From: Aegilops tauschii subsp. strangulata
Lineage: Eukaryota; Streptophyta; Magnoliopsida; Poales; Poaceae
Length of the DNA stretch: 64,000 bases
Direction: 5' to 3'
NCBI RefSeq assembly: GCF_002575655.3
Contig: NC_053037.3
Coordinates: 144,533,207 to 144,597,206, forward strand
Part shown: positions 53,527 through 64,000 of the stretch, piece after piece
Layout of the letters: each line of letters begins with the position of its first letter
How positions within the stretch are numbered: the first letter of the stretch is position 1
Translations under genes and position numbers: made by a program
Notes under the pieces: model-generated
What the model saw: the letters and a program-made list of their open reading frames with translations, nothing else
Told to the model about the DNA's origin: nothing
Databases searched by the model: none

Positions 53527-56500
53527 AACAAAGTGAAACACATGCTGGCCAGTCAAGTGTTCCGGAGCAGTAGTGCTGGGCTAGCAGGACTGCGGTGAAC
53601 CGGGCTGTAGCGGACTACTATGGCTCATGGAAGCACTAGACTACATTTCCCCATAAGAGAGGTTGCCAAGGATACACAACTAGATTGTCGGATGCCACAC
53701 ATACCAAGCATTTCAATCATACACACAGTATGCTCGATATGTGTAAATACAACATGGCATCACAACAAAACTCTACAACTCAAGTACTTTATTTAAAGGC
53801 TCCGGAGAGTCATACATAACATGTTCATACAGATAGGGGTCACATGACCCGACACTCAAGTCATACAAACATACAAGCACATGCGGAAGCAAACTTGTCT
53901 GAGTACAGACAACAAGAAAGAAAGAAGGCTTGACGAAGCCTGTCTATCTACATAGGGCCCTTCACAAGCTCAGACCACCACCTGGGTGGCAAGTCACTCA
54001 TCAACGTCGAGATCTACATAGAACCCATCAGAGGGGGCGGTGTTGTCGTCTGAAAACAGTAATTAAAGCAACATGAGTACAAAGGTACTCAGCAAGTCTT
54101 ACAACATAACCTACTATACATGCACATTCTCAAGAAGGTGGTGGAGTTATTGCAGCAAGCTAGCTTTGACTCTTGGCTAAGCTATCCTACGAGACACCAC
54201 TTGTAAAATAGTTTTCGCACACGAGTCCACTAATCACCATCACAATACTCCACCGTGGATCCTCCCTCATCATCCTACGAGAGGGCCATCTGCGGTACTC
54301 ACACTTATCTTGAGTCTTTTAGTAGTAACCATTAACTTGTCTATGAACTGCATAAGCGACAAAGTAGTCCTTTACCGCGTACGCGGCTATTCGAATAGTT
54401 TTATACCCTGCAGGGGTGTACTTCTTCACACACGCTTTCACCTCTTATCGCCGCTTACACAACATGTACTCGGCAACCTTCAACCGGAAGCCCAGCGAGG
54501 GTGTCGGCCACGACCTGACTAAACACACGAGTCCCTAGTCCAGGTTTATCGCCTATTTGGGTTCCATCCGCAAGGAAATCCGGCCGGGGTGTCCTCAACG
54601 GCCCCAAACGATGTGTGCAGGGTTCCCGAGACACCAAACGGGTGACTCGGTACACCGTGCCACAAGCCTACCGCATCACAGCCCACCCCTAAGGTCAGCA
54701 CTGCGCACGGCCTCCAGCATACTACAAACAACAGAAACTACTCGCAACTCCTGGACAGAGGACAAGAGTGGTTAATAAGTCGAGAGGGTCCATTTGTTTC
54801 GGGCCCAACGCGTGGTAGTAGCTGATCTTAAATCACACATACAGATCTCAGTTCTTAAGGACGGCCTCAATGAAACAACCCACCATGTACTCCTACCTGG
54901 CCTCTCATCGATACCTTTACCAAATCATATTCAACACTTCACTCTCATTACCGACACAACCATTCACTCTAGTTCATCACCCCGATGAGCCAGACCTGAC
55001 ACGACTCTAAGCATAGCAAGCATAACATGGTAGGAAACACAAACATGGCTCAATCAACTCCTACACATGCTAGTGGGTTTCATCTAGTTACTGTGGCAGT
55101 GACAGGTCATGCAGAGGAAGTGGGTTCAACTACCGCAACACACAACCGTTTGAAACGCGTTGTCTTAATGCAATAAACGAGAGCAGAAGCGAGAAGATGG
55201 GTTTGTATCGAAATGATCAATGGGGTTGCTTGCCTGACAGAGTGGTAGTGGGATACTGCCCTTCAGTTGGATACTCGTGAATATCCTCGGAGGCAACCTA
55301 CCACGAAGAACACATCGAAACACAATCATCACAAGGCAATATGCAACAATATGATGCATGCAATGACATGGCAAAATGAGTGTGTTTGGGCTAATGCAAC
55401 TTAGAACAGATTAGTTTGAGTTCATTTGAATCAAGGGTTCAAATGCTAACCTAAAGTAAGAGGTGATATAAGTGCATTAACTTGTTTCATCTAAACAGCA
55501 AGGTTAAAGTGTTCTGACATGCATGAAGCCAGTACGAAAGATTGAATTTTTCTGATCAATTTTCATATATAAATCTTTGCATTTGGAGTTACAGATTAAT
55601 TTCTATGATTTTTAGAAGTTTATAGTATTTTCTGGAGTTTCCTGTATAAAAATAAATCCAGAAAATACTTATTGCGTCAGCAGTGCATCATGGTGACGTC
55701 AGCGGTCAACAGAGACGGTCCAGGTCAACCCTGACCTGTGGGTCCCGTCTGTCAGTGGTTAGTTAAACTAACTAAATTTAGTTAGCGCTAAACCTGGGTT
55801 AATTAGCAAGGCGGGCCCCACTTGTCATAGACCCAGAGGGTCAAACTGGGCCCAGCCGGTCAACGGTCAGCAGGGTCAACTCTCCGGTGTTCAGCCGCCG
55901 GCGAGGCCAGACGCGGCGGGGCGATGCGGGTTTCGTGCTCCGGCGACCAAAACGACGGCGGAGCACGTCTACGTGATGCGGGGTGTGAGCCGCGTCGAGT
56001 GGGGGCGGTGGTTGGGCTCGGGGTCACCGGAAACGACGCCGGCGATGAGCTGTGCAGCTGTCGGAGTTCGGGCGAAGTCGAACCCGTCGCTAGGGGGCAC
56101 GGCAAGGGGCGTGCGGTGGTGCTACGGGCTCCTGGCGAAGCGGTGAGTGTAGTGGACGTGGTGGTGTGGCTGTTGGGTGGCGATGAGCTCGGCGGCGGCG
56201 CGTGCGGTGAAGCTTCGTGCGGTCGCTATGGTGCTCGAGAGAGAGAACGGGAAGGATGGAGAGGTGGCTGAGCTCACGGCGATCACGTCGGAGCAGTCGG
56301 CGAGGTCGGGGACGAGCTGGTGCGGCGGTGACGGCGAAGGGATCTCCGGCGGTGGCGGAGTCGGGCGAGGTCGTTGCAGCCGCTTCGGGGCAAGCGAGCA
56401 CTCGAGGCTCGGCCTGCTCGACGGAGAGGAGGGCGGCGGAGCTTATGAACACGGTGGCGCGGCGTGGGGACGACGGTGGACGCGTCTACGTCGGCGGTGC

Positions 56501-57205
56501 GACTGCGACAGCGTCGACCATGGTGAGGAGAGGGCGAGGGAGAGAGGCAGGGGAGAATGGATGTGTCCAGGCGGTCGGGGCGACGATGTGGGGCTCGCCG
56601 AGGTGTCCACGGGCGCGGGCGGCAAGCAGGTGGCGCCATGGCGAGCTCGCGCACGCCGGCGTCACCTCCCTGCCTGCCTGGCGGGGAAGAAGCAGCTGGC
56701 TGGCACGGGCCAGCACAGTGCTGGGCCGCCAGGTGGGCTGGGTGGTGGGTTGCGGCCTGGTAAGTATGTTTTTCTTTTATTTTCTGTTTTCTTTTATTTC
56801 TGCAAGTTTGTGGCATTTCTAAAAATACTTAGGCATCTTCAAAAATCACCAAACTGCACATGCTCACTGTATGGAACATATCCAACATGGAACATTTCAG
56901 TTTGGAATTATTTGGACATTTAAAATATTTACTAGCATTTAAATGCCCAAATGCAAGTTACATATGATTTAATTCAATGATCTTGTGATGACCTAGAAAA
57001 TTGTGAACCCATTTTGTCAGAGGTTCTAACCCAACACAAAAAGGGTGGACTTTTTAGAAGGGCATTTCAGGTTCATTGAAAATGATTTTAGTAAACCCTA
57101 GTTGTTTTCAGGGGGGTGCTGGGGGTTCTCTCATCCCCATTTCAAGTTTCTGGAAAAGTAAACATGATGCAACACTCTAATGCATGAACTAGCTAGGATG
57201 TGACA
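53527..57205 (-). mobile_element. 3' LTR of element F, left end lost
   Basis: The sequence from 53527 matches the sequence from about 63601. The right LTR shows that about 378 bp (63223-63600) should precede it, so the full LTR would be about 4.05 kb. The inner edge ends GGATGTGACA; in the element's direction the LTR starts TGTCACATCC. It holds a GC-rich block at 55850-56760. Frames in that block are Pro/Arg/Ala-rich on one strand and Gly-rich on the other, and are probably not genes. Confidence 0.85.
55850..56760. other. GC-rich CpG block in the LTR of element F
   Basis: About 900 bp of GGCG-rich DNA between AT-rich flanks, ending in ggcctggtaagtatg, which looks like a splice donor on the plus strand. 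It lies about 450-1350 nt from the LTR start in the element's direction, comparable to the block in the solo LTR. Confidence 0.6.
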
Positions 57206-58418
57206 ACTCACCCCCACTCAAAAGAATCTCGTCCCGAGATTTAGAATCCGTCGGGAAGAAGGTGGGGTACTCAAGTCGAAGACGATCCTCCCTTTCCCAA
57301 GTAGCTTCTTTCTCGTAATGGTGTGACCATTGAACCTTGAGAAACTTGATATTCTGGCATCGAGTGGTATGCTCGGCTTGATCAAGGATGCGAACGGGAT
57401 ATTCCCGATATGTGAGATTATCTTGGAGATCAAGCGTTTCGTGGTCCACTCCACGGATAGGATCCGCGAAGCAACGCCTGAGTTGAGAAACATGGAAGAC
57501 ATCATGAACTCTGGAAAGATGCGGAGGTAGTTCCAATTGCTAGGCAACTTCTCGTCGTTTGGCAAGAATGCGAAAGGGTCCAATGTAACGAGGAGCCAAT
57601 TTGCCTTTGATACCGAAACGATGGGTTCCCTTCAAAGGAGTAACCCGAAGGCAAGCCTTCTCGCCGACTTCATAAGTCATGAGCTTATGTTTGCGGTCAT
57701 ATTGGCTCTTTTGACGAGATTGGGCTGTTTTCAATTTCTCACGAATAATGCGAACCTGCTCTTCTGCTTCCTAAATCATATCCGGGCCAAAGAGTTGTCT
57801 TTCCCCGGTTTCTGACCAGTTAAGAGGCGTTCGGCATTTTCGTCCATAGAGAACTTCGAAAGGAGCTTTGCCCAAGCTAGCTTGATAACTATTGTTATAA
57901 GTGAACTCGGCGAACGGAAGGCATTTCTCCCAATCCATACCGAAAGAGATGACAGAAGCTCGGAGGATATCCTCCAAAATTTGATTGACTCGTTCTACTT
58001 GACCACTTGATTGGGGGTGGAAGGCGGTGCTAAAGGAGAGACGAGTTCCCATAGCATTTTGGAAACTCTCCCAAAATCGAGGGGTGAAAAGACTCCCACG
58101 GTCTGAGTTAATCTCCAATGAAACACCATGAAGAGACACTATTCGGGAGATGTACAAGTCAGCTAGCTGACTAGCGGTTATACTCTCACGAACAGGTAGG
58201 AAATGGGCTACTTTGGAAAGACGATCGACAACAACGAAGATAGCATTATTCCCTCTCTTGGTCCTGGGAAACCCGGTAATGAAATGCATACCGATTTTAT
58301 CCCATTTCCATTCAGGAATAGCCAAAGGTTGAAGGGTGCCAGCAGGCCGTTGATGCTCTGCTTTAACACGACGACAAACGTCACAACTAGCAATGTATTG
58401 AGCAATTTCTCTCTTCAT
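57189..58418 (-). pseudogene. Integrase with chromodomain of element F
   Basis: Zinc-binding CDVCRRVKAEHQ is followed by a core in which WDKIGMHFITGFPRTK has His where the first catalytic Asp normally is. EINSDRGSLF (second Asp) and HPQSSGQVERVNQ (Glu) are kept. After a TAG near 57771 come KKGTHRFG-like and PRYIGPFRIL segments, a second TAG near 57540, then LSRVHDVFHVSQLRRC. The chromodomain is YPVRILDQAEHTTR, IKFLKVQWSHHYEKEATWE. The frame ends at 57189, 15 bases inside the 3' LTR. The chromodomain would steer insertion to marked chromatin. Confidence 0.86.
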
Positions 58419-59572
58419 CCTAGTCCACCAAAACCTCTGCGTAGGTCTTGATACATTTTAGTACTACCGGGATGAATGGTGAGAGGGGATTCATGAGCTT
58501 CCTTAAGGATCAACCGCCTCAGGTTGCGTACCTTGGGAACCACTAGGCGGTCTCCAAAGAACACAACACCTTGATCATCAACGGAGAAACAATCCGCGAC
58601 TCCTTTCTTGATGTTTCTCTTGATACGGGAGATTCCCGGATCTACCTTCTGTGCTTTAATGATCTGATCCGTAAGGGTAGGTTTCACCACCAAGGTGGAA
58701 AGGAATCCTCGAGGAACTATGTGAAGGTTGAGCTTACGGAATTCCTCGTGGAGAAGTGGTTGACTTTGTTGTAACATCAAGTTGTTATAATAAGATTTAC
58801 GACTTAGCGCATCAGCCATGACATTGGCTTTGCCCGGGGTGTAAGTTATTCCTAAGTCATAATCCGTGATCAACTCGATCCAACGTCTTTGCCTGAGATT
58901 CAAATCCATTTGGGTGAAGATGTATTTCAGACTTTGGTGATCGGTGTAAATCTCGCAACGATTACCGAGAAGGTAATGTCGCCATGTTTTGAGTGCATGG
59001 ACCACAGCTGCAAGCTCTAGATCATGTGTGGGATAGTTATCCTCATGTGGACGCAACTGTCGAGAAGCGTAGGCAATCACATGACGATCTTGCATGAGTA
59101 TGCAACATAGTCCTTGTCGCGAGGCGTCGCAATAGATAACAAAGTCCTTTGAAAAATCTGGTGGCACGAGTACGGGAGCAGATGTCAGGCGTGTTTTCAG
59201 TTCCTGAAAGCTGAACTCGCACTGTGGGGTCCACTCGAACTTTTTATCTTTCTTGAGGAGTTCAGTTAGAGGTTTAGCAACCTTGGAGAAATTCTCGACG
59301 AAGCGGCGACAGTAGCTCGCTAAGCCAAGGAAACTCCAAACTTGCTTGACCGTTTCAGGTGGAGTCCAATCAAGGACGTCTTGAACTCGCTCGGGATTGA
59401 CAGCAATACCCTTACCAGAGATTACGTGGCCTAGATAGGTCACTTCTGGCAACCAAAATTCACACTTGGAGAATTTGGCATAAAGGCGATGCTCTCGAAG
59501 TTTCATCAATACTAGCCTTAGATGCTCGGCGTGTTCTTCCTCATTCTTGGAGTAGATGAGTATATCATCGAG
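58415..59572 (-). pseudogene. RT C-terminus and RNase H of element F
   Basis: Begins LDDILIYS after a stop in the catalytic box, then [20 protein letters not shown], the thumb, and RNase [48 protein letters not shown] and [13 protein letters not shown], with the acidic residues present. The start of the integrase zinc region follows ([17 protein letters not shown]) before a frameshift near 58418. Confidence 0.86.
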
Positions 59573-60886
59573 TTATACCACGATGAATTTATCCAAATAC
59601 TCCATGAAGATCGAGTTCATTAACCGAGAGAAAGTGGCTGGAGCATTGGTTAAACCGAAGGACATGACGGTGTACTCGTATTGGCCATAACGAGTGACAA
59701 AGGCCGTTTTAGGAATGTCCCCGTTCTTGATTTTGATTTGATGGTAGCCCAACCTCAAATCCATTTTGGAAAAGACTGAGGATCCTGCGAGCTGATCATA
59801 CAGATCGTTGATCCTGGGGAGCGGATACTTGTTCTTGATAGTGACCAAGTTGACAGGTCGGTAATCTACAACCATCCGATCCGTTCCATCCTTCTTCTTG
59901 ACGAAGAGGACAGGGCAAGCCCATGGAGAAGAACTAGGACGGATGAAACCCTTTTTCAAGGACTCATCGAGTTGTTTCTTAAGCTCGGCTAGTTCTAGGG
60001 GTGCCATCTTATAGGGTCTTCTAGAGATTGGGATGGTTCCTGGAACAAGGTCTATCACGAACTCGACATCCCTGTCATGTGGAATACCTGGCAGTTCTTC
60101 TGGAAAGACATCTGGGAAGTCACGGACTACCGGAATATCTTCAAGGTCTGGAAGAGGGTTGGCATTTAGGGAGTAGAGCTGACGCTCAGACACTCGGGTC
60201 AAAACATTGACTGTCTTGCCCGATGGATGAGTAAGTTGAACAGTTCTAGTAGAGCAATCAATCTTAGCATAGTGGGATGACATCCAATCCATACCCAAGA
60301 TGATGTTTATGTCCGAGGACTTGAGAGCTATTAGTGATGCAAGGAAGACCAATCTATCGACAAGAATTTCATTTCCATGGCTTATCCTAGAGGTTTGCCA
60401 CTTAGAACCAGGGGTTTGAATTACCATGGAGGTGGGCATGTCACAAAATGTGGTGTTGTGCAATCGAGCATAGCTCTCAGAGATAAATGAATGAGATGCT
60501 CCAGTATCGAAAAGAACAGTTACCGGATGGCAATTAACAAGGAGCGTACCGAGGACGACGTTGGGATCCTCATGAGTTTCTTCAGCTGAGACATAGTTGA
60601 CATGACCACGTGCAGTGGTGGCTGGCTTGGCATAGTAAGTCTTTCCCGCTGGCTTACCACGGCCAACGGACTTTCCAGGCTGATTGGGGTTGTTCTGGGG
60701 GCACTCGCGCAGGTAGTGACCCGTCTCTCCACACTTGAAGCATGTCACAACATTGGGGCGTGGAGCAGCATTAGCAGCGGGACCACCATAGGCCTTGGGC
60801 GGTGCAAACTGCTGGTTGGGGCGAGGCGCCTCAAAGGATGGCCTCGGAGTGAACCTGGGTGGCAGAGCTGTGTTTGGAATCCACAC
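59573..60886 (-). pseudogene. Gag zinc knuckle, protease and RT of element F
   Basis: An open frame of 437 codons: zinc knuckle [15 protein letters not shown] (C-X2-C-X4-H-X4-C), protease [14 protein letters not shown] and [10 protein letters not shown], then [71 protein letters not shown] and [17 protein letters not shown]. It stops at a TAA (59572-59570) directly before LDD, so the RT catalytic box is split by the stop. Confidence 0.88.
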
Positions 60887-61668
60887 CCGGCGCTTCTGAG
60901 GTCCAGAGCCGGATGAAGAACCAAATCGCGGGAGTGCTTGCGTGAAGCATCATAGTCAGTCTGACCTGTCTCAGCACTGATGGCCTTATTCACCAACTTC
61001 TGGAAGGAGGTGCACTCATGCAGACGGAGATCACGGTGAAGCTCGGGGCTAAGTCCCTTGCGGAACCTTGCCTGCTTCTTGGCATCGGTGGATACCTCTT
61101 CAGGAGCATAGCGTGCCAGGTTCCCAAACTCACGGCTGTATGCATCCACGGTCAGTCTGCCTTGGGTGAAATTGCAGAACTCTTCCCTCTTACGATCCAT
61201 GGGACCTTCCGGGATGTGATGCTCACGGAAAGCCTCACTGAATTCAGCCCAAGTAGTGATTTGGCCAGCCGAGCGCATAGCCTCAAAGTTTTCCCACCAA
61301 AGGCTAGCAGGGCCTTCGAGGTGATAGGCAGCGTAGGTAACCTTATCAGCCTCGGCTACGTTGGCAGAACGGAGCTTATGGGTGATGCTGCGAAGCCAAT
61401 CATCCGCATCGAGGGGCTCGACGGAATGATGAAACTTCGGTGGGTACAACTTGACAAAGTCGTTGATTGACACCAAGTCGTTCCTCTGACGAAGTGCAGT
61501 ATTCTGCTCAATCCGCTCTAGCAAGCGGTTAGTCTCACGCTTGTTTCTTTCCGCCTCCAGCATAACTTCGGCCAGAGAAGGCGGGTGAGGCAGATTCTCA
61601 TCCCTAGCTGCACTGGCTTCACCCTGCGCCTAGACAACATGTTGTTGCGGGTGTTGACCATCCTAGGA
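60887..61668 (-). pseudogene. Gag of element F
   Basis: MVNTRNNMLS at 61668 is a typical chromovirus gag start, but the continuing gag reading (QAQGEASAARDENLP-like, with TAG for the first Gln) lies in another frame. From 61563 the gag domain is clear: FVKLYPPKFHHSVEPLDADD, ASLWWENFEAMRSAGQITTW, FREHHIPEGPMDRKREEFC and YSREFGNLARYAPEEV. A second shift near 60900 separates it from the zinc knuckle. Gag forms the particle. Confidence 0.85.
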
Positions 61669-62008
61669 AAACAAGACAACGGTTTAGACAAGGATGGCAA
61701 AATCTTGGCAAGGAAGTGCGGAATGTAATGGATAACATGGAATGCAGAGATGTTCATCCGTATGACATGGTAATATAGAAACTGCCATATATATACCAAC
61801 GGTCATACACACCATACATAGTTTAGTACAAGCCCAGGCTAGAGTACAACTACGATGAAAGACGATACATCTCATCAGAGGCATTCCAAGCTCCTATACA
61901 TTATTTTTCTACACCTCCGGAACATGATACACACCAAGTCGTATCCCACGAGTCATGCAGGACTGTGGAGAATACAACTGTTACAATACTAGTGAAGCTA
62001 CTACCAAC

Positions 62009-62536
62009 TCAGACGTCTCCATAGTAATCTTCATAGAGATTACCACCATGTCCTGGGAGCTGAACATGATCATCTAGAAACAGTCGGTCCTGTGGAGCTT
62101 GCGGTCCATAAGGAATCAGATGTGGCCTTGGTCCAATAAACGTTGGCAGACGGGGTCCACGGGGAGGGGTGATGCCTCCTACATCACGCCAGTCAATACA
62201 ATCTGGCAGACCAGACCGCACGGGGTACAAGTCCCTCATGTCCATATACCCAGCCTGCATGGCAGGTGCAAACCGTGTCAGAGTGGCCCAGTGATCAGAA
62301 CGAGCGTTGAAGAGCTCCATTCGCAAGGCACGATTCTCACGGTCCTTGTCCTCAAGCATCTCGGTGGTGGTGCGGAGTAGTGAATCCTCATGGGTAGAGT
62401 CACAGTAAATAGCCTGATAGTACCCTTGTGCCCCAGGGAGTGATGCTGGCATATAGCGGAAATCAGTGTTCCGAAGCAAGGCAGTTCTGGCTCGTATGAT
62501 AGTCATCATCGAGTAAGCTGCGTCCTGCACGGACAT
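62009..62536 (-). CDS. Leader ORF upstream of gag in element F
   Basis: An uninterrupted 175-codon frame in the same direction as gag, between the primer site and gag. It starts MSVQDAAYSMMTIIRARTAL and includes a Glu/Arg-rich helix-like middle (TEMLEDKDRENRALRMELFN) and a Pro/Gly-rich end with acidic LYEDYYGDV. No known domain is recognised. Its intactness is notable because every other long frame of this element is broken. It may be an extra element-encoded protein or a remnant of a longer leader gene. Confidence 0.5.
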   Translation of the reverse strand: MSVQDAAYSMMTIIRARTALLRNTDFRYMPASLPGAQGYYQAIYCDSTHEDSLLRTTTEMLEDKDRENRALRMELFNARSDHWATLTRFAPAMQAGYMDMRDLYPVRSGLPDCIDWRDVGGITPPRGPRLPTFIGPRPHLIPYGPQAPQDRLFLDDHVQLPGHGGNLYEDYYGDV

Positions 62537-63206
62537 CTCGATGGTAACCCCAAGTCCATAAGAGCAATGGAGGGGTTCAGTAGCTCCAGGATAGGAAGGG
62601 TATATCCTGACCGTGCAAAGGTATTGGCTCTGATTAAAGTCTCGAAACTGCTCCTCGACGGTATACTTAGGATACCATCAATAGACTCTCTCGATCATCA
62701 CTCGGACCAGCATGGCCGTGTGACCAGGTACATCGAGGCACCGAGTCAGACGAACCACTTGATTCTGGGAATGGGTGGCCATCTGAAAGCACGAAGTAAT
62801 GCAAAGGCATTAGAATTTTCTAGGAGAAATCGGACAGCATAACGGCTGTAAATGCTTAGAAAAAGATTTGAGACATTCACAACAGTTTGCATAGACACTC
62901 AACAACATCATATCAAGGTTCTGGTTCAACTGATGACATACTAAAAGTAGTAGAAACTAAACTGGGTTTGGAACCAACAATCCTATAAGAGTCTACGGAT
63001 TAGTAACACGTGAACCTGATAGAGAGAAGAGAGCCTAGTCCTTAACCCACATAGAATGAGAAGAGAATGACTCAGATTAGAGGGCATAAGGTAAAGGAGT
63101 AAAAGAGCCTTACGTTCCCTCCCACAATCAATTCCCCTACATATAATTAAAGCATTTCTAGACTCGACATCGACCAGTTTGGCTTGACGAACCTACAGGC
63201 AGTCCG
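62537..63206. other. 5' leader of element F
   Basis: Untranslated leader between the primer site and the leader ORF; only short frames of no clear character. An acidic/basic mix with many agag repeats is seen near 63010-63110. Confidence 0.5.
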
Positions 63207-63219
63207 GCTCTGATGCCAA
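63207..63219 (-). other. Primer binding site of element F
   Basis: On the minus strand TGGCATCAGAGCC, three bases from the LTR end. It differs by one base from TGGTATCAGAGCC, the complement to the 3' end of initiator Met tRNA, the usual primer of chromoviruses. Confidence 0.78.
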
Positions 63220-63222
63220 CGC

Positions 63223-64000
63223 TGTCAGGACCCCGATTCTAAGTCACACCGATCTAGCCTGTGACACCTCATATCACTTTGCGGCCTCACGCACGGTATT
63301 CCCACGGGTGTCACCTTACCATGGCCTGGGACCGTTTGCGCCTTTTGGCTCACGTATATGATAGTGTCGCTAGCATCCATATGACAGAGAACCAGAGCCA
63401 ACATGGCTAGTCGTGAACCCAAAGCGGCACTAACTTATGGGGACAGGCATACATGAATCAACATCGAGCATGTCGGTCAGCAGCGTGTGAATCCGGGCTG
63501 CAGCACTGGGCTAACAGGACTCCGGGAACCCGGGCTGTAGCAGGCTAGGCAGGACTCCGGATGTCACCGCGTGACATTTCCCCGAAGGGACAGACACAGG
63601 AACGAAGTGAAACACATGCCGACCAGTCAAGTGTTCCAGAGCAGTAGTGCTGGGCTAGCAGGACTCCGGTGAACCGGGCTGTAGCGGACTACTATGGCTC
63701 ATGGAAGCACTAGACTACATTTCCCCATAAGAGAGGCTGCCAAGGATAAACAACTAGATTGTCGGATGCCACACATACCAAGCATTTCAATCATACACAC
63801 AATATGCTTGATATGTGTAAATACAACATGGCATCACAACAAAACTCTACAACTCAAGTACTTTATTTAAAGGCTTCGGAGAGCCATACATAACATGTTC
63901 ATACAGATAGGGGTCACATGACCCAACACTCAAGTCATACAAACATACAAGCACATGCGGAAGCAAACTTGTCTAAGTACAGACAACTAGAAAGAAAGAA
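63223..64000 (-). mobile_element. 5' LTR of element F, cut by window end
   Basis: Starts TGTCAGGACCCCGATTC on the plus strand, i.e. the LTR ends GGGTCCTGACA in the element's direction. From about 63601 it aligns with 53527 onward. Internal repeats of ctgggctagcaggactccgg occur near 63504 and 63648. Confidence 0.87.

Larger units (their letters stand above)
53527..64000 (-). mobile_element. Element F: chromovirus (Gypsy) with about 4-kb LTRs
   Basis: Minus-strand order from right: 5' LTR (63223 on), primer site, leader with an ORF, gag, zinc knuckle, protease, RT, RNase H, integrase with chromodomain, polypurine tract and 3' LTR (53527-57205). The chromodomain puts it among chromoviruses; the gag and long LTRs suggest the Tekay/Del group. 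The overlapping parts of the two LTRs differ by about 14 positions in 400 by eye (about 3.4%), so it is older than element E. Every long frame carries stops or shifts. Confidence 0.88.

Noticed and set aside
55860..56923. Frames of 115-248 codons in the LTR of element F
   Set aside because: Same reason: GC-driven open frames on both strands inside an LTR, without recognisable domains.
1..64000. tRNA, rRNA or known ncRNA genes
   Set aside because: No cloverleaf with A/B boxes or rRNA-like segment was recognised by eye; primer binding sites only match tRNA 3' ends. A tRNAscan run would settle it.

Overview
The window looks like intergenic DNA of a large-genome grass, most probably a Triticeae species (wheat, goatgrass, barley or rye). 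It is almost wholly nested transposable elements: Tat-lineage Gypsy elements with two RNase H domains, a chromovirus with roughly 4-kb LTRs, an Athila-type non-autonomous element and a CACTA transposon. This is inferred from element types and structure; no database search was possible. I see no intact ordinary host gene.

Layout. 1-5750: low-copy-looking DNA with a broken minus-strand coding fragment at the left edge, MITE-like and other repeat remnants and a TG/TC microsatellite. 5745-7634: old LTR-like pieces and an Athila-type ORF1 fragment. 7635-9924: element A (Gypsy, plus strand: 5' LTR, primer site, broken gag). 9925-29591: element D (Tat-type Gypsy, minus strand), opened by element E (10108-17228, young non-autonomous Athila-type, target duplication ATCTA) and by a 4.2-kb solo LTR (21354-25562, target duplication GTCTA). 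29592-45806: element C (Tat-type Gypsy, minus strand), whose 3' LTR is opened by a complete CACTA element (30063-39770, target duplication AAG). 45807-53525: element B (Tat-type Gypsy, minus strand, same LTR family as A), inserted in the RT of C. 53527-64000: element F (chromovirus, minus strand, chromodomain), joined to B by a truncating junction. The order of insertion reads G < A < D < (E, solo LTR, C) < (CACTA, B).

Most interesting: each of the three Tat-type elements carries, between integrase and 3' LTR, an ORF on the opposite strand, convergent to pol, with its own TATA-like box about 75-85 nt before the ATG. In B and C the product has an AT-hook followed by a plant B3-like DNA-binding domain and a Ser- or acid-rich tail. 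In D it is a multi-exon gene with a Transposase_28-type domain and a coiled coil. Antisense ORFs are known in the Tat lineage, so the location is not new; the AT-hook/B3 make-up, the shared promoter geometry and the exchange of protein type at one locus deserve study. LTR termini TGTCGG/CCGACA and repeated CCTCGCGAGG palindromes are possible targets.

The CACTA element also stands out. Its TNPA-like (Transposase_24) gene has a tandem array of exon-intron units of about 730 bp, and it has different subterminal repeat arrays at its two ends. All pol genes here are broken by stops or frameshifts, so no element in the window looks autonomous.
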